Source: Armatimonadota bacterium (GTDB lineage Bacteria > Armatimonadota > Fimbriimonadia > Fimbriimonadales > Fimbriimonadaceae). From it: DNA of 64,000 bases. The stretch's first letter is position 1; each line of letters begins with the position of its first letter. The stretch lies in NCBI GenBank assembly GCA_029781035.1, contig JAKOXK010000001.1, forward strand, positions 1 through 64,000, in the 5' to 3' direction. Under the pieces are notes generated by a model, which was not told the origin of the DNA, did no database searches, and saw only the letters and a program-made list of their open reading frames with translations. The translations under genes and the position numbers were made by a program. Shown here piece after piece: positions 28,940 through 38,583 of the stretch.

Positions 28940-30103
28940 TCAGGCCTTGGACAGGGCGCTGTCGAGGTCTGCGATCAGATCCTCCACATCCTCAATGCCC
29001 ACAGAGACCCGGATCAGTCCGTCACCGATTCCCACCGCGTGCCGGACTTCCTTCGGCACGGAGGCGTGGGTCATCGAAGCGGGGTGGTTCACGAGGCTCA
29101 TGACGCATCCCAGTGACTCGGCCAAAGTGAAGAGCTCAAAGGACGAGAGGACGCGGCGCGCTCCCTCTTCCCCGCTATCGACCTCGAACGACAACATGGC
29201 TCCGAAATCCTTCATCTGCCTCTTGGCCACAGCGTGACCGGGGTGTGTCGCAAGTCCGGGGTAGTAGACCTGGGTCACCCGGGGATGTCCTGAGAGCCAT
29301 TCCGCGATCCGACGCGCATTCGCGCAGTGCCGCTCCATTCGCAGGCCCAAAGTCTTCAGACCCCGCAGTATCAGGTAGCAGTCCTGCGGTCCCGGCACGA
29401 GCCCACACGCGTTCTGAACATACTTGAGCTTGTCCCAGAGCTCCTTCTTGTCAGTCAAGAGCGACCCGTTCACAACGTCGCCATGGCCATTCAAATACTT
29501 CGTGGTCGAGTGGAGGACGATGTCGGCTCCCAGTTTAAGGGGTTGCTGAAGGACGGGAGTCGCAAACGTGTTGTCCACTAAAGCTAGTGCTCCCGCTTGG
29601 TGTGCCAGTTTACAGGCACCCTCGATGTCGGTCACATTGAGCAAGGGGTTCGACGGCGTCTCCAACCACAGTACGGTCGTGGGTTTCTCAAGGGCCGTGG
29701 CGACACACGAGAGGTTGGTCGTATCGACGAACTCAAACTCGATGCCGAGCTTCGCGTACACCTGCGTGAAGAGCCGGTAGGCACCGCCATAAAGATCGTT
29801 GCAGGCCACGACCCGGTCTCCCGCCTGGAGCGTGTTCACGACGGCGGTGATAGCGGCCAAGCCCGTCGCAAAGGTCAGACCGTACTTCGCCTCTTCGATG
29901 TCCGCCAATGTCTCTTCCAGGACGGTGCGCGTGGGGTTCTCGGTCCTGCCATAACTGAGTTTGCGGCCAAGATACTCGGTAGGATCGCCCGGCGTCTCCT
30001 GGCCAAAGGTCGACGTTTGGTAAATCGGGAACGCCACAGCTTTGGAGGCTTGATCCTTGTGTCCGGCTTGGTGGACCGCCCTCGTCGTGAAGCCCTTGCG
30101 CAT
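28940..30103 (-). CDS. Trans-sulfuration PLP enzyme (cystathionine gamma-synthase/lyase family)
   Basis: YQTSTFGQETPGD, YGRTENPTRTVLEETLADIE, VDNTFATPVLQQPLKLGADIVLHSTTKYLNGHGDVVNG. Confidence 0.95.
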   Translation of the reverse strand: MRKGFTTRAVHQAGHKDQASKAVAFPIYQTSTFGQETPGDPTEYLGRKLSYGRTENPTRTVLEETLADIEEAKYGLTFATGLAAITAVVNTLQAGDRVVACNDLYGGAYRLFTQVYAKLGIEFEFVDTTNLSCVATALEKPTTVLWLETPSNPLLNVTDIEGACKLAHQAGALALVDNTFATPVLQQPLKLGADIVLHSTTKYLNGHGDVVNGSLLTDKKELWDKLKYVQNACGLVPGPQDCYLILRGLKTLGLRMERHCANARRIAEWLSGHPRVTQVYYPGLATHPGHAVAKRQMKDFGAMLSFEVDSGEEGARRVLSSFELFTLAESLGCVMSLVNHPASMTHASVPKEVRHAVGIGDGLIRVSVGIEDVEDLIADLDSALSKA

Positions 30104-30172
30104 GACCCAAGAGTTTAGCTTGACGGGATTGGGTGGATAAGTCCCCGCTGCCCCGTCCGACCTAGGAACGGC

Positions 30173-30538
30173 CTAGTCCGGCTGCTTCGGCCCTTTGTCG
30201 GCCCTGTCGGCGTAGAGCGACGGGTTCTCCTTGAATTTGGGAGGGCACATGTCGCAGCAGAAGTAGTAGCGCACCCCGTTGTAGTCCTGGTATCCCACGG
30301 CTTTGTCGGGGCTCTCGATCAGAGTACCCATGACGGGACAAGCCACTTTCCCTTCCTTGTTCTTGTGGATCTTGATGTTTGTCGGCCAAGCTGCCGCCAC
30401 TGCCTTGGTATCGTCTTTCTTTGCCGATGAGGCCATCTCTTGGGGCGTCTTCAGGTCGTCGCTCGTGCTCGACTGGCTGTTCGTGCCGCAGCCGACTACG
30501 AGGAGGCCCACGAAAGCGAGAAGGGGCAGTCGTCGCAT
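30173..30538 (-). CDS. Lipoprotein with YHS/TRASH-type metal-binding domain
   Basis: Lipobox LLVVGCG; KVACPVMGTLIESPDKAVGYQDYNGVRYYFCCDMCPPKFKENP. Confidence 0.85.
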   Translation of the reverse strand: MRRLPLLAFVGLLVVGCGTNSQSSTSDDLKTPQEMASSAKKDDTKAVAAAWPTNIKIHKNKEGKVACPVMGTLIESPDKAVGYQDYNGVRYYFCCDMCPPKFKENPSLYADRADKGPKQPD

Positions 30539-30729
30539 GAAGGGATTCTAACACGGGCCCGCGGATTGGAAGCGGCTCTTGGGGCCAACACTAGTGAATT
30601 CGAACAATCGGCCGTCAGACTGCGGGATCGTCGTCAGCGTCACCCGCCGTTCATTCGTCGGCTAGGAGCTGCAAGGCACATCGGCTGACCCTCGGCCCTG
30701 TCTGACTCGTTGAGTATCCTCAAACCACC

Positions 30730-31938
30730 ATGCCAGGACTTTCTCAGCGCGCCAAAGCGATGCCGGCGTCACCCATTCGGCGTCTCATGCCATTTGCGGA
30801 AGCTGCCGCCGCCCGTGGCGTGCGCATCTACCACCTCAATATTGGTCAGCCTGACGTTGCGAGCCCGGCCGAGTTCTGGCAGGCGATCCACAGCACCGAA
30901 CTCAAGGTGCTCGAATACACCCACTCCGCCGGCCTGGCCGAGTTGAGGAAGAAAGTCGCCCAGAAGTACTGCGAGATGGGGATCGAAGTGACCTGGGACC
31001 AGGTCTTGGTCTGCACGGCCGGATCAGAAGCCCTGTGGGTCTCGATGATGACGTGCCTGAATCCAGGCGACGAGATCGTCGTGCCTGAGCCCCTGTACGC
31101 GAATTACCTGGGGTTTGCTAGGGCCGCTGACATCTCGGTCGTGCCGCTCAAGACCCACATCGAAGACAGTTTCATGCTTCCACCAGTGGCCGAGTTCTCC
31201 AAAAAGATCGGGCCGAAGACGAAAGCGATTCTGATCAACAACCCGGGCAATCCAACGGGAACCATCTACACGGACGAACAGCTCGAAGGACTGCGTCAGC
31301 TGGCGCTGGACCACGATATATTTGTCATAGCCGACGAGGTGTACCGCGAATTCAACTACACCGACCGGCCCGTGCGCTCGATCCTCCAGCTCTCCGGTAT
31401 GGAGAAGAACGCGGTCATGGTCGACTCGGTCTCGAAGCGCTTCTCCTTGTGCGGCGCACGCATCGGGTTCCTGGTCTCTCGGAACGCCGACTTCAACGCG
31501 GCCGCCCTCAAGTTCGCCCAGGCGAGGCTGGCCCCCCCAATGCTCGAACAGCTCGGCGTCATTGGCGCCCTCGACGCACCGCAGAGCTACTTTGACGGCG
31601 TCCGCAAAGAGTACATGGCCAGGCGCGACCTTCTCGTTTCCCGGTTGCGGGCCATGTCGGGAGTCGTTTGCCCGAACATCGATGGTGCCTTTTATGCCAC
31701 CGTCCAGTTGCCTGTGGACGATGCGGACCGGTTCTGCCAGTGGTTACTTGAGTCGTTCGACCACAACGGCGAGACCGTGATGTTCGCCCCGGCTTCAGGG
31801 TTCTACTCCGATCCCGCCGACGGCAAGCACCAGGTTCGGATCGCCTACGTCCTGGAGTGTCCCAAGCTTGACCGGGCCATGGATTGCCTCGAAGCGGCGT
31901 TGGCCGCATATCCCGGTCGCCTGACGCCTGTGGCCTAA
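30730..31938 (+). CDS. Class I/II pyridoxal-phosphate aminotransferase
   Basis: YHLNIGQPDV, YTHSAGLAELRKKVA, NNPGNPTGTIYTDEQLEGL, VIADEVYREFNY, DSVSKRFSLCGARIGFLV. Confidence 0.95.
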   Translation: MPGLSQRAKAMPASPIRRLMPFAEAAAARGVRIYHLNIGQPDVASPAEFWQAIHSTELKVLEYTHSAGLAELRKKVAQKYCEMGIEVTWDQVLVCTAGSEALWVSMMTCLNPGDEIVVPEPLYANYLGFARAADISVVPLKTHIEDSFMLPPVAEFSKKIGPKTKAILINNPGNPTGTIYTDEQLEGLRQLALDHDIFVIADEVYREFNYTDRPVRSILQLSGMEKNAVMVDSVSKRFSLCGARIGFLVSRNADFNAAALKFAQARLAPPMLEQLGVIGALDAPQSYFDGVRKEYMARRDLLVSRLRAMSGVVCPNIDGAFYATVQLPVDDADRFCQWLLESFDHNGETVMFAPASGFYSDPADGKHQVRIAYVLECPKLDRAMDCLEAALAAYPGRLTPVA

Positions 31939-31943
31939 AACTC

Positions 31944-31980
31944 GAAGAGCCGCGACATCGTTGTCACAGCTCTTCTCTAT
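31944..31980. terminator. Terminator-like hairpin between convergent genes
   Basis: GAAGAGCcgcGACAtcgtTGTCacaGCTCTTC then TCTAT. Confidence 0.45.
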
Positions 31981-31998
31981 ACGATCCCTATCGCAGTG

Positions 31999-32268
31999 TC
32001 AAATCCCGTAATCGACCTTGCGGAGCCAAGCCTTGGGCACGGGCTTGAGGCCGCAAAGGACTGAGGCGAAATCGGGGCTCTTAAGGACGTCGGTCGCCAC
32101 CGTCAACCTCACTTTGCCGTTGGGCGTGTTGATCGTCACGCGCTGTAAATTGGCTGCCTGGGTGCGGTTCTTCTTCGGGGCTCTGAATTTCCACTGACCT
32201 GAGTGGCGGTGACGGATGTGCTTGGCGTTGTTCGCCTTCTTACCGCTGACTTGACAGACTCTTGCCAT
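31999..32268 (-). CDS. rpmB: 50S ribosomal protein L28
   Basis: MARVCQVSGKKANNAKHIRHRHSGQWKFRAPKKNRTQAANLQRVTI; strong Shine-Dalgarno GGAGGAG. Confidence 0.95.
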   Translation of the reverse strand: MARVCQVSGKKANNAKHIRHRHSGQWKFRAPKKNRTQAANLQRVTINTPNGKVRLTVATDVLKSPDFASVLCGLKPVPKAWLRKVDYGI

Positions 32269-32335
32269 AGAAAACTCCTCCCTGGGATGACCCGGGCGAA
32301 CGGAGATGATACCCGATCGTCTCGTCGCGGTGGGT

Positions 32336-33478
32336 CTAGAAGAACTCCATGCAGACGACCGGACTGGGGCTCAAAAGTGCCGATGCTCTGACCACATGCT
32401 GCGAGTCGATCGGGTCTAGGCATCCGTGACCGGCCAGTTCGGTGAAAGATGGCTGACCCATCAAGGCTTGGCTGAGCGTCGCTGCGTCGCACTCGAAACC
32501 AGCGTTTCCGCCCGGCGCCACCTCCACGTGGTCCGGGTCGAACGTCACTGTCCAGACGCCGTCGTTCCACGGGCACGCCTCGTCGTGGAGGCGGAAGCAG
32601 AACTGGCCCTCAGAGTCCGACCGCATCGATGTCATGGCTGACTTCACGTCCAGGACACGGAACATGGTCTGGCGGTTGAGGGTGGCGGTCACACCTTGAT
32701 CTAAATGGCGGGCGATGAAGGGGCTGTCCGGCGGCTCGCACCACACCAGGTTCGCCTGGTTGGAACAACACTCACGCATCAAGGCCATGGCACTGTCGTA
32801 GCCGCGGCGGGTGGACCACGCCAATTCACCGACCTGGACGTCGCCCCAGAATTTCTCCAGGGAAATCCAGAAGTAGGCTTCAGCGGGATCGCCCAACGCA
32901 TAGACCTGGGGGCTCGTCTTGCCCAACCTCTGTCCCCACATGCGAGGATCTCTCCTGGGAGAACCCGACCGTTGGCGGATGAAGGAGGTGTAGACGGGAT
33001 CGAGGCTGGCGACCTCATCGCTCGGCACAAGCCGGCCGGGAAGGTCTTGCTTTACCGCGGGGAGCCTGTTCTGCGGACACCGGAGCTGCCACCTCCAACC
33101 GCATACAGCGTATCCGAACCGTGCGTAGTAAGACTCTCGGTAAGCATAGAGGGCGGCGATCGCGAATCCGGTCTCCCTCATGTCCTGGAGGGTGCGCCGC
33201 ATCAGCGCTCCTGCTGCCCCTTGACCCCTTGCTTCGGGAACGGTCGCGACGGCGGCCACGCCCCCACACCGCAGGTCGCTTTCGCCGCGGGCGACCGAAT
33301 AGTCGATCACGACGCAAGCCGCGGTCGGTCTCCCGTCCGACCGTAAGAGATACCCTGTCTCTCCTGTCTGCGGCGGATCGATGAGGTCGTCCGGATTGTG
33401 GGCACGGTATACGCGCCCCAGCACATTTTGCCACTCCGAGAAGGACTCGGGGCCAACACGGACGATCTCGTGGTTCAT
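32336..33478 (-). CDS. GNAT N-acetyltransferase, Eis-like
   Basis: VAAVATVPEARGQGAAGALMRRTLQDMRETGFAIAALYAYRESYYARFGYAVCGW and C-terminal SCP2-like region. Confidence 0.85.
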   Translation of the reverse strand: MNHEIVRVGPESFSEWQNVLGRVYRAHNPDDLIDPPQTGETGYLLRSDGRPTAACVVIDYSVARGESDLRCGGVAAVATVPEARGQGAAGALMRRTLQDMRETGFAIAALYAYRESYYARFGYAVCGWRWQLRCPQNRLPAVKQDLPGRLVPSDEVASLDPVYTSFIRQRSGSPRRDPRMWGQRLGKTSPQVYALGDPAEAYFWISLEKFWGDVQVGELAWSTRRGYDSAMALMRECCSNQANLVWCEPPDSPFIARHLDQGVTATLNRQTMFRVLDVKSAMTSMRSDSEGQFCFRLHDEACPWNDGVWTVTFDPDHVEVAPGGNAGFECDAATLSQALMGQPSFTELAGHGCLDPIDSQHVVRASALLSPSPVVCMEFF

Positions 33479-33960
33479 ACAGGCAGAGCCGTCGTGTCCT
33501 TGTTCACCGCAAGGACAAAACTGCTCTGTATCTTACCGACACCTTGGATCGTGCTCAAGCTCTCCCGGACTAACCGCTCGTAGGCGGCCATGTCCTTGAC
33601 GACGATCTTCAGGAGGAAGTCGAAGTCCCCACTGACGTGAAGGCATTCGAGCACCTCAGGAATGTCGGCCACGGCTTTGCGAAAGCCTTCGATCGGCTGC
33701 TCTTGGTGCAGGGCCAGACTCACCATGGCCACGACCAGCAACTGATAGCCCATCAGTTGGCTGTCGAGAACCGCTGTGTACGCCGAAATAATCCCGCTCT
33801 GTTCAAGCTTGCGCACCCTCTGGAGCACAGAGGGAGGCGACAGTTTGACGTGCCTGGCTAAGTCTGCGTTGGTGATCCTTCCGTCCCGCTGGAGCAAGCG
33901 GAGTATCTCAAGATCCACCTCGTCGAGGCGGTCTCTTGTCTTGGTTATCGGGTTTTTCAT
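33475..33960 (-). CDS. Lrp/AsnC family transcriptional regulator
   Basis: LDEVDLEILRLLQRDGRITNADLARHVKLSPPSVLQRVRKLEQSGIISAYTAVLD; C-terminal RAM domain. Start uncertain (33960 or 33993). Confidence 0.93.
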   Translation of the reverse strand: MKNPITKTRDRLDEVDLEILRLLQRDGRITNADLARHVKLSPPSVLQRVRKLEQSGIISAYTAVLDSQLMGYQLLVVAMVSLALHQEQPIEGFRKAVADIPEVLECLHVSGDFDFLLKIVVKDMAAYERLVRESLSTIQGVGKIQSSFVLAVNKDTTALPV

Positions 33961-34060
33961 GACGAGACAAGAACCTGGAATCGCATTCGCCATCCATGAT
34001 CGGATAGCACTCTTATATTTTGTCTCATAGAGCGGTCACGTGTCATGATTTTGGATAGCA

Positions 34061-35860
34061 ATGACATCAATTTCCGAGACCAGTGCGAACCATTTGCCCC
34101 GCTGGAACGTCCAATCCTTCTTTCCGGGACTTGATTCAGCTGATTATTCAAACTTTCGCACGTCTTTTGAGGGAAAACTCAATGATTTCGAAGGCTCTCT
34201 GGAGAATGTTGCACTTCGTCCAGGTTCGGACGCTGGCTTTGGATCTTCCTTAGGCGCGGCTCTGGAGCGTTCAGTCCTAGGACTAAACGCAGCTATGGCC
34301 GACGCCCGATTGCTCCGGACTTACGTGGCTGCGTTCACTCGGGTGGACTCCCGCGACGCGTTGGCCCTCGCCCGCCAAAGTGAGCTCGCCGCTCCCCTAA
34401 CGAGGCTGAGCAAGCTGACGACTCGGTTTACGGCCCTGCTCGGGGCCCTGGATCTCGATGTGGCTCTGTCGGCGTCAGCAGTCTGCCGCGAGCACGAGTT
34501 CCCCCTTCGCCAGTTGCAGGAATCGGCACGCCATCTCATGCCCCCGGACCAGGAAGCGCTCATCGCCGACCTTCATGACTCTGGAACCGGCGCCTGGGGC
34601 CGGTTGCACATGGCTGTCACCAGCCAGATCGAAGTTCCCTTCGACGGACAGGCCCGGAGTATGAGCGCAGTCCGTACCTTGGCCTATGACCCCGATTCCT
34701 CGACAAGGCGCAGGGCATACGAGGCTGAACTCGACACCTGGGGCCTTCACGAGGTGCCCCTGGCAGCGAGCCTCAACTCGATTAAGTGCCAGACTTCCCT
34801 TCTCGCCAAGAAGCGGGGATGGGGCGCGCTCTTGAACGAGTCTCTGTTCGACGCTCACATCGACCGTCTCACCTTGGACGCCATGATGTCGGCAGCGCAC
34901 GCGGCCTTTCCCGTGTTCCGCCGATACTTGAGGGCCAAAGCCAAAGTTCTGGGGCACCAGGGCGGACTGCCTTGGTACGACATCTTTGCTCCGATTGGGA
35001 GCCAAGACACCTGGAGCTACTCCGATGCCGCCGACGTCGTCTCCAGGCGGTTTACAGCCTTTTCCAAGCGCTTGGGCACCATGGCCGACCGAGCATTCCG
35101 AGAGGACTGGATCGACGCCGCACCGATGCCTGGCAAGGTCGATGGAGCTTTCTGCATGGGTGTGCGCAAGGACGAATCACGGATACTCATGAACTTCAAG
35201 CCCTCCTTCGGTTCCGTGTCCACGTTGGCGCACGAACTGGGGCACGCCTATCACAACGTTTGCCTGGCCGATCGATCGGAGTTGCTCAAACAGACGCCGA
35301 TGACACTGGCCGAGACCGCCAGCATCTTCTGTGAGACCATCATCAAGCGTGCGGCCATTGCCGAATCCTCTGGCGACGCCCGACTGGCCATGCTGGATGC
35401 GTCGCTCCAAGGGAGCTGCCAGACCGTTGTCGACATAACGTCGAGGTTTCTGTTCGAGAACGAAGTCGTCGAACGTCGAGCCGACCGAGAGCTGAATCCC
35501 GACGAACTTTGCGACGCCATGCTGCGGGCTCAAGAGGCCACTTACGGGGACGGGCTCTGTGAGTCGGCACGACACCCATACATGTGGGCGGTTAAGAGCC
35601 ACTACTACTCGCCAAGGCCTTTCTACAACTATCCCTATATGTTCGGGCTGCTCTTCGGACTCGGATTGTACGCCGTCTTTCAGAAGGAGCCCGATGGATT
35701 CCAGGCACGGTACGACCAACTGCTTTCCGAGACGGGCATGGACACTGCGGCGAACCTAGCCTCGCGGTTCGGCATCGACATCCGATCTCGCTCGTTCTGG
35801 GAGGGATCGCTGCTCGTCATTTCCGAGGACGTCGACGACTTCGTCCGGCTGGTCGGTTAA
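34061..35860 (+). CDS. M3-family oligoendopeptidase (PepF-like)
   Basis: SVSTLAHELGHAYHN (HExxH), ETASIFCETI, YYSPRPFYNYPYMFGLLFGLGLYAVFQKEP. Confidence 0.92.
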   Translation: MTSISETSANHLPRWNVQSFFPGLDSADYSNFRTSFEGKLNDFEGSLENVALRPGSDAGFGSSLGAALERSVLGLNAAMADARLLRTYVAAFTRVDSRDALALARQSELAAPLTRLSKLTTRFTALLGALDLDVALSASAVCREHEFPLRQLQESARHLMPPDQEALIADLHDSGTGAWGRLHMAVTSQIEVPFDGQARSMSAVRTLAYDPDSSTRRRAYEAELDTWGLHEVPLAASLNSIKCQTSLLAKKRGWGALLNESLFDAHIDRLTLDAMMSAAHAAFPVFRRYLRAKAKVLGHQGGLPWYDIFAPIGSQDTWSYSDAADVVSRRFTAFSKRLGTMADRAFREDWIDAAPMPGKVDGAFCMGVRKDESRILMNFKPSFGSVSTLAHELGHAYHNVCLADRSELLKQTPMTLAETASIFCETIIKRAAIAESSGDARLAMLDASLQGSCQTVVDITSRFLFENEVVERRADRELNPDELCDAMLRAQEATYGDGLCESARHPYMWAVKSHYYSPRPFYNYPYMFGLLFGLGLYAVFQKEPDGFQARYDQLLSETGMDTAANLASRFGIDIRSRSFWEGSLLVISEDVDDFVRLVG

Positions 35861-36243
35861 TCCGGTTTCGCGTACCACGCTCTGACGTCAGGATGGAACC
35901 ACGCGATCAGCAGCGGGACGGCCAAGGGCGTCAGGAAGCACGTCCCGATCCCGACGGCGATGTTGGACATATGGACTTGCCAGGCGTTCTTGATGTTCTT
36001 GGCCGTTCCCAGCCACGCGTTGAGAAAGGCCATGGCCAAAGCCAGCGGCGCGCAGACGAGACCGGCTATCAAGACGACCTGTGCCGTCAAGAACTCGTTG
36101 GCCAACTCGTCATGTTTCACGATGAACCAGAGGGACAGCCCGAACAGGGCGAGGTTCATCGCCGCTGCCGAGCCACAGAACACGCCATACCAAAGGACCG
36201 CCTTCGGTCGCTGTGGCACCTGCAGTCCGGAATACTGATCCAT
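35857..36243 (-). CDS. Small multi-pass membrane protein, unknown function
   Basis: MDQYSGLQVPQRPKAVLWYGVFCGSAAAMNLALFGLSLWFIVKHDELAN...; several hydrophobic helices. Confidence 0.65.
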   Translation of the reverse strand: MDQYSGLQVPQRPKAVLWYGVFCGSAAAMNLALFGLSLWFIVKHDELANEFLTAQVVLIAGLVCAPLALAMAFLNAWLGTAKNIKNAWQVHMSNIAVGIGTCFLTPLAVPLLIAWFHPDVRAWYAKPD

Positions 36244-37834
36244 GACGGTGAAGATTCCCTTTGACAGTTTGACTCTCGCAGCGGTTGTGGCGGAAGCCCA
36301 GGGCCTCATCGGAGCGCGCCTCGAGAGGATCATCGGGATCAACGAACTCAGCGTGGTCTTTGGTTTCTACAGTGGGAAGGAACAGTGGCTGCTCATCTCA
36401 GCCGACCCTCTTTACTCGCGGGCGCACCTCGTATTCCGGCGCCCCGAAGGCGTCAAGCCGCCGCCGTCCTTCGTCGTCGACCTCAAGCGTCACCTTCAAG
36501 AGTCACACGTCGCGTTCGTGAGGCAACGGGGTCTCGACCGGATTCTGGAGATGGGGCTGGTCGCCAACACGGGGACGTACCAACTTGTCGCCGAACTCAT
36601 GGGCAAGCATGCGAACATCATCCTTGTCCGAGAGGACACGACGGTCGTCGCGTCAGCCAAGAGAGTGGGACCAAGCCAAAGCAAGCGTCCAGTTCTTCCC
36701 GGACGGCCCTATGAACCGCCGCCCTTCGAACCCATGCCCAGTCTGCTCTCAGCCCGGGCCGACGACGACTTGGCCGGGTTTGAGGGCGCGTCTCCGTTTC
36801 TGAGAAAGCTCATTGAAGCGGGCTGTCCCTTGACCGAGGTTCAAGAAGCTGTCCGCTATGGACGCTATCATCCCGTGTACTCGCCAGGGAACGGTGCCTA
36901 CCCCTTGTCTCTGGAACCGCTCGGCATCCCCACGGTCCGGAGGGAGACCCTGAGCGTCGGTCTGGAGCAGCACTTTGAGGACCGGATCGCTGAAGACCGG
37001 CTGTACCAGTCGAGGCGCGCCCTCGAATCCCAACTACAGCGCGTTCTTCTGGCCCGTGAAGTTGCCCTTCAAGACGTGGACGAAGCGCTCGACGCCGCCA
37101 AGAACGCGCGATCGATCCAACAACGTGCCGAGCTCGTCTTGGCATATCAGGGACTCATCAAACCGGGAGACACCGCACTCGAGGCTTGGGACTACGAAGG
37201 AAGCCCCGTCAGCATCCCTCTCAACCCCGAGCTCAATGCGTCTCAGAACGCAGACAAACTGTTCGCCAAAGCGAAGAGGGCCAAGGCCCGTGCTCAGGAG
37301 ATGGCTGAGCAGCACCATCGACTCTTGGCCGATCACCAGGACCTTCTCACCGCGCTGGCATCCTTGGCGAAAGCTACAGCACTAGCAGAGGTTCAAGAGG
37401 TCCAAGCTCTGGCCGACTCTCGCAAGTGGTCGATGAAGCATGGCCAGGCCCTCCCCAAGGAGGAACGCCCCTTCCAGGGTTTTGCCATCCGCGAGCTTCT
37501 GTCACCCGCGGGATGGCGCGTGCTTTACGGTGAGAACGCTACGTCGAACGACCATCTGACCACGAAACTGGCCAGGCCAAGCGATCTTTGGTTCCACGTC
37601 CGAGGCGCGCCGTCGGCTCATGTCGTACTGTGTACGAACAACCAGCCACTGCGCGTCCAACGAACTGACCTCGAGTTCGCCGCAAAGCTCGCAGTCCGGC
37701 ACTCTCCATCGAAACACTCGGGTTATGTGTCGGTGGACTACACACAAAAGCGCTATGTCCGTAAGCCCCGGGGAGCGGCGCCAGGCTTTGCGCTGTACAC
37801 GCACGAGAAGACCCTCCATGTGTCGGAGCCATGA
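36242..37834 (+). CDS. rqcH: NFACT/Rqc2 homolog RqcH
   Basis: IPFDSLTLAAVVAEAQGLIGARLERI...LTTKLARPSDLWFHVRGAPSAHVVL...KHSGYVSVDYTQKRYVRKPRGAAPGF. Confidence 0.93.
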   Translation: MTVKIPFDSLTLAAVVAEAQGLIGARLERIIGINELSVVFGFYSGKEQWLLISADPLYSRAHLVFRRPEGVKPPPSFVVDLKRHLQESHVAFVRQRGLDRILEMGLVANTGTYQLVAELMGKHANIILVREDTTVVASAKRVGPSQSKRPVLPGRPYEPPPFEPMPSLLSARADDDLAGFEGASPFLRKLIEAGCPLTEVQEAVRYGRYHPVYSPGNGAYPLSLEPLGIPTVRRETLSVGLEQHFEDRIAEDRLYQSRRALESQLQRVLLAREVALQDVDEALDAAKNARSIQQRAELVLAYQGLIKPGDTALEAWDYEGSPVSIPLNPELNASQNADKLFAKAKRAKARAQEMAEQHHRLLADHQDLLTALASLAKATALAEVQEVQALADSRKWSMKHGQALPKEERPFQGFAIRELLSPAGWRVLYGENATSNDHLTTKLARPSDLWFHVRGAPSAHVVLCTNNQPLRVQRTDLEFAAKLAVRHSPSKHSGYVSVDYTQKRYVRKPRGAAPGFALYTHEKTLHVSEP

Positions 37835-37884
37835 GGGGTGTGGGTGCCAAGGCACCAGAGTCCTGAATCCGTCACAATCATAAC

Positions 37885-38583
37885 GTGCTGCCGCTCTGGA
37901 GACTGGACCAGGAAGCTTTTCGCGCCATTCACGTGGGCCTGCACCGAGACTGGCTGGATCCGTTGATGTTGGCTTTGAGTGCGTCGGGACTTGGGTACGG
38001 TCAGGTCAGCGGCCTCGTGGCAGGTGGCCTGCGGAGCCGGTTCGGACGGGCTCCGGTGTGGGTTGCGGCCATTCTGCTGGGAGGGCTGACCGCCGCACTG
38101 TCCGAAAGATCCGTCGCTGCCACTCTCGTGGCCGTCATAGTGGCTCTATGCCTGGCTTGGATGCCTCGGACCATCGCCTGGTGCTCTCTCGCTTCGCTTG
38201 TGGTCGCCGGCCTCGCCCGCCTTGCGGTCGTCCCTTGGGTTGGTCGAGACCGTCCAAGCAACCTCGGCTTTGCGCACCCGCTTGAACCACCCATGGGCAG
38301 CACGAGCTTTCCGAGCGGACATGCCACGACCACGTTCGCCATTGCAGCGGTCTTAGTCTGGGCGTACTGCCGCATGGAAGACCACTGGATCGCCTGGACG
38401 GGCCTTGGCTGGGCGGTGTTCGTAGGATTGGCTCGTGTCTACGTCGGCGTCCACTACCCGTTGGACGTCGTCGGTGGTGCGGCCCTGGGCACAGCCTCGG
38501 GCAGCGTCTTCTACTGGATCTGGTTGAAACGGGGTTGGCTCGATCAGGCCAGGAACGCACCCATTGAGCGGAACCTCGAGTAG
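37885..38583 (+). CDS. PAP2-family membrane phosphatase
   Basis: GRDRPSNLGFAHPLEPPMGSTSFPSGHATTTFAIAAVL...ARVYVGVHYPLDVVGGAALG; GTG start. Confidence 0.93.
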   Translation: MLPLWRLDQEAFRAIHVGLHRDWLDPLMLALSASGLGYGQVSGLVAGGLRSRFGRAPVWVAAILLGGLTAALSERSVAATLVAVIVALCLAWMPRTIAWCSLASLVVAGLARLAVVPWVGRDRPSNLGFAHPLEPPMGSTSFPSGHATTTFAIAAVLVWAYCRMEDHWIAWTGLGWAVFVGLARVYVGVHYPLDVVGGAALGTASGSVFYWIWLKRGWLDQARNAPIERNLE

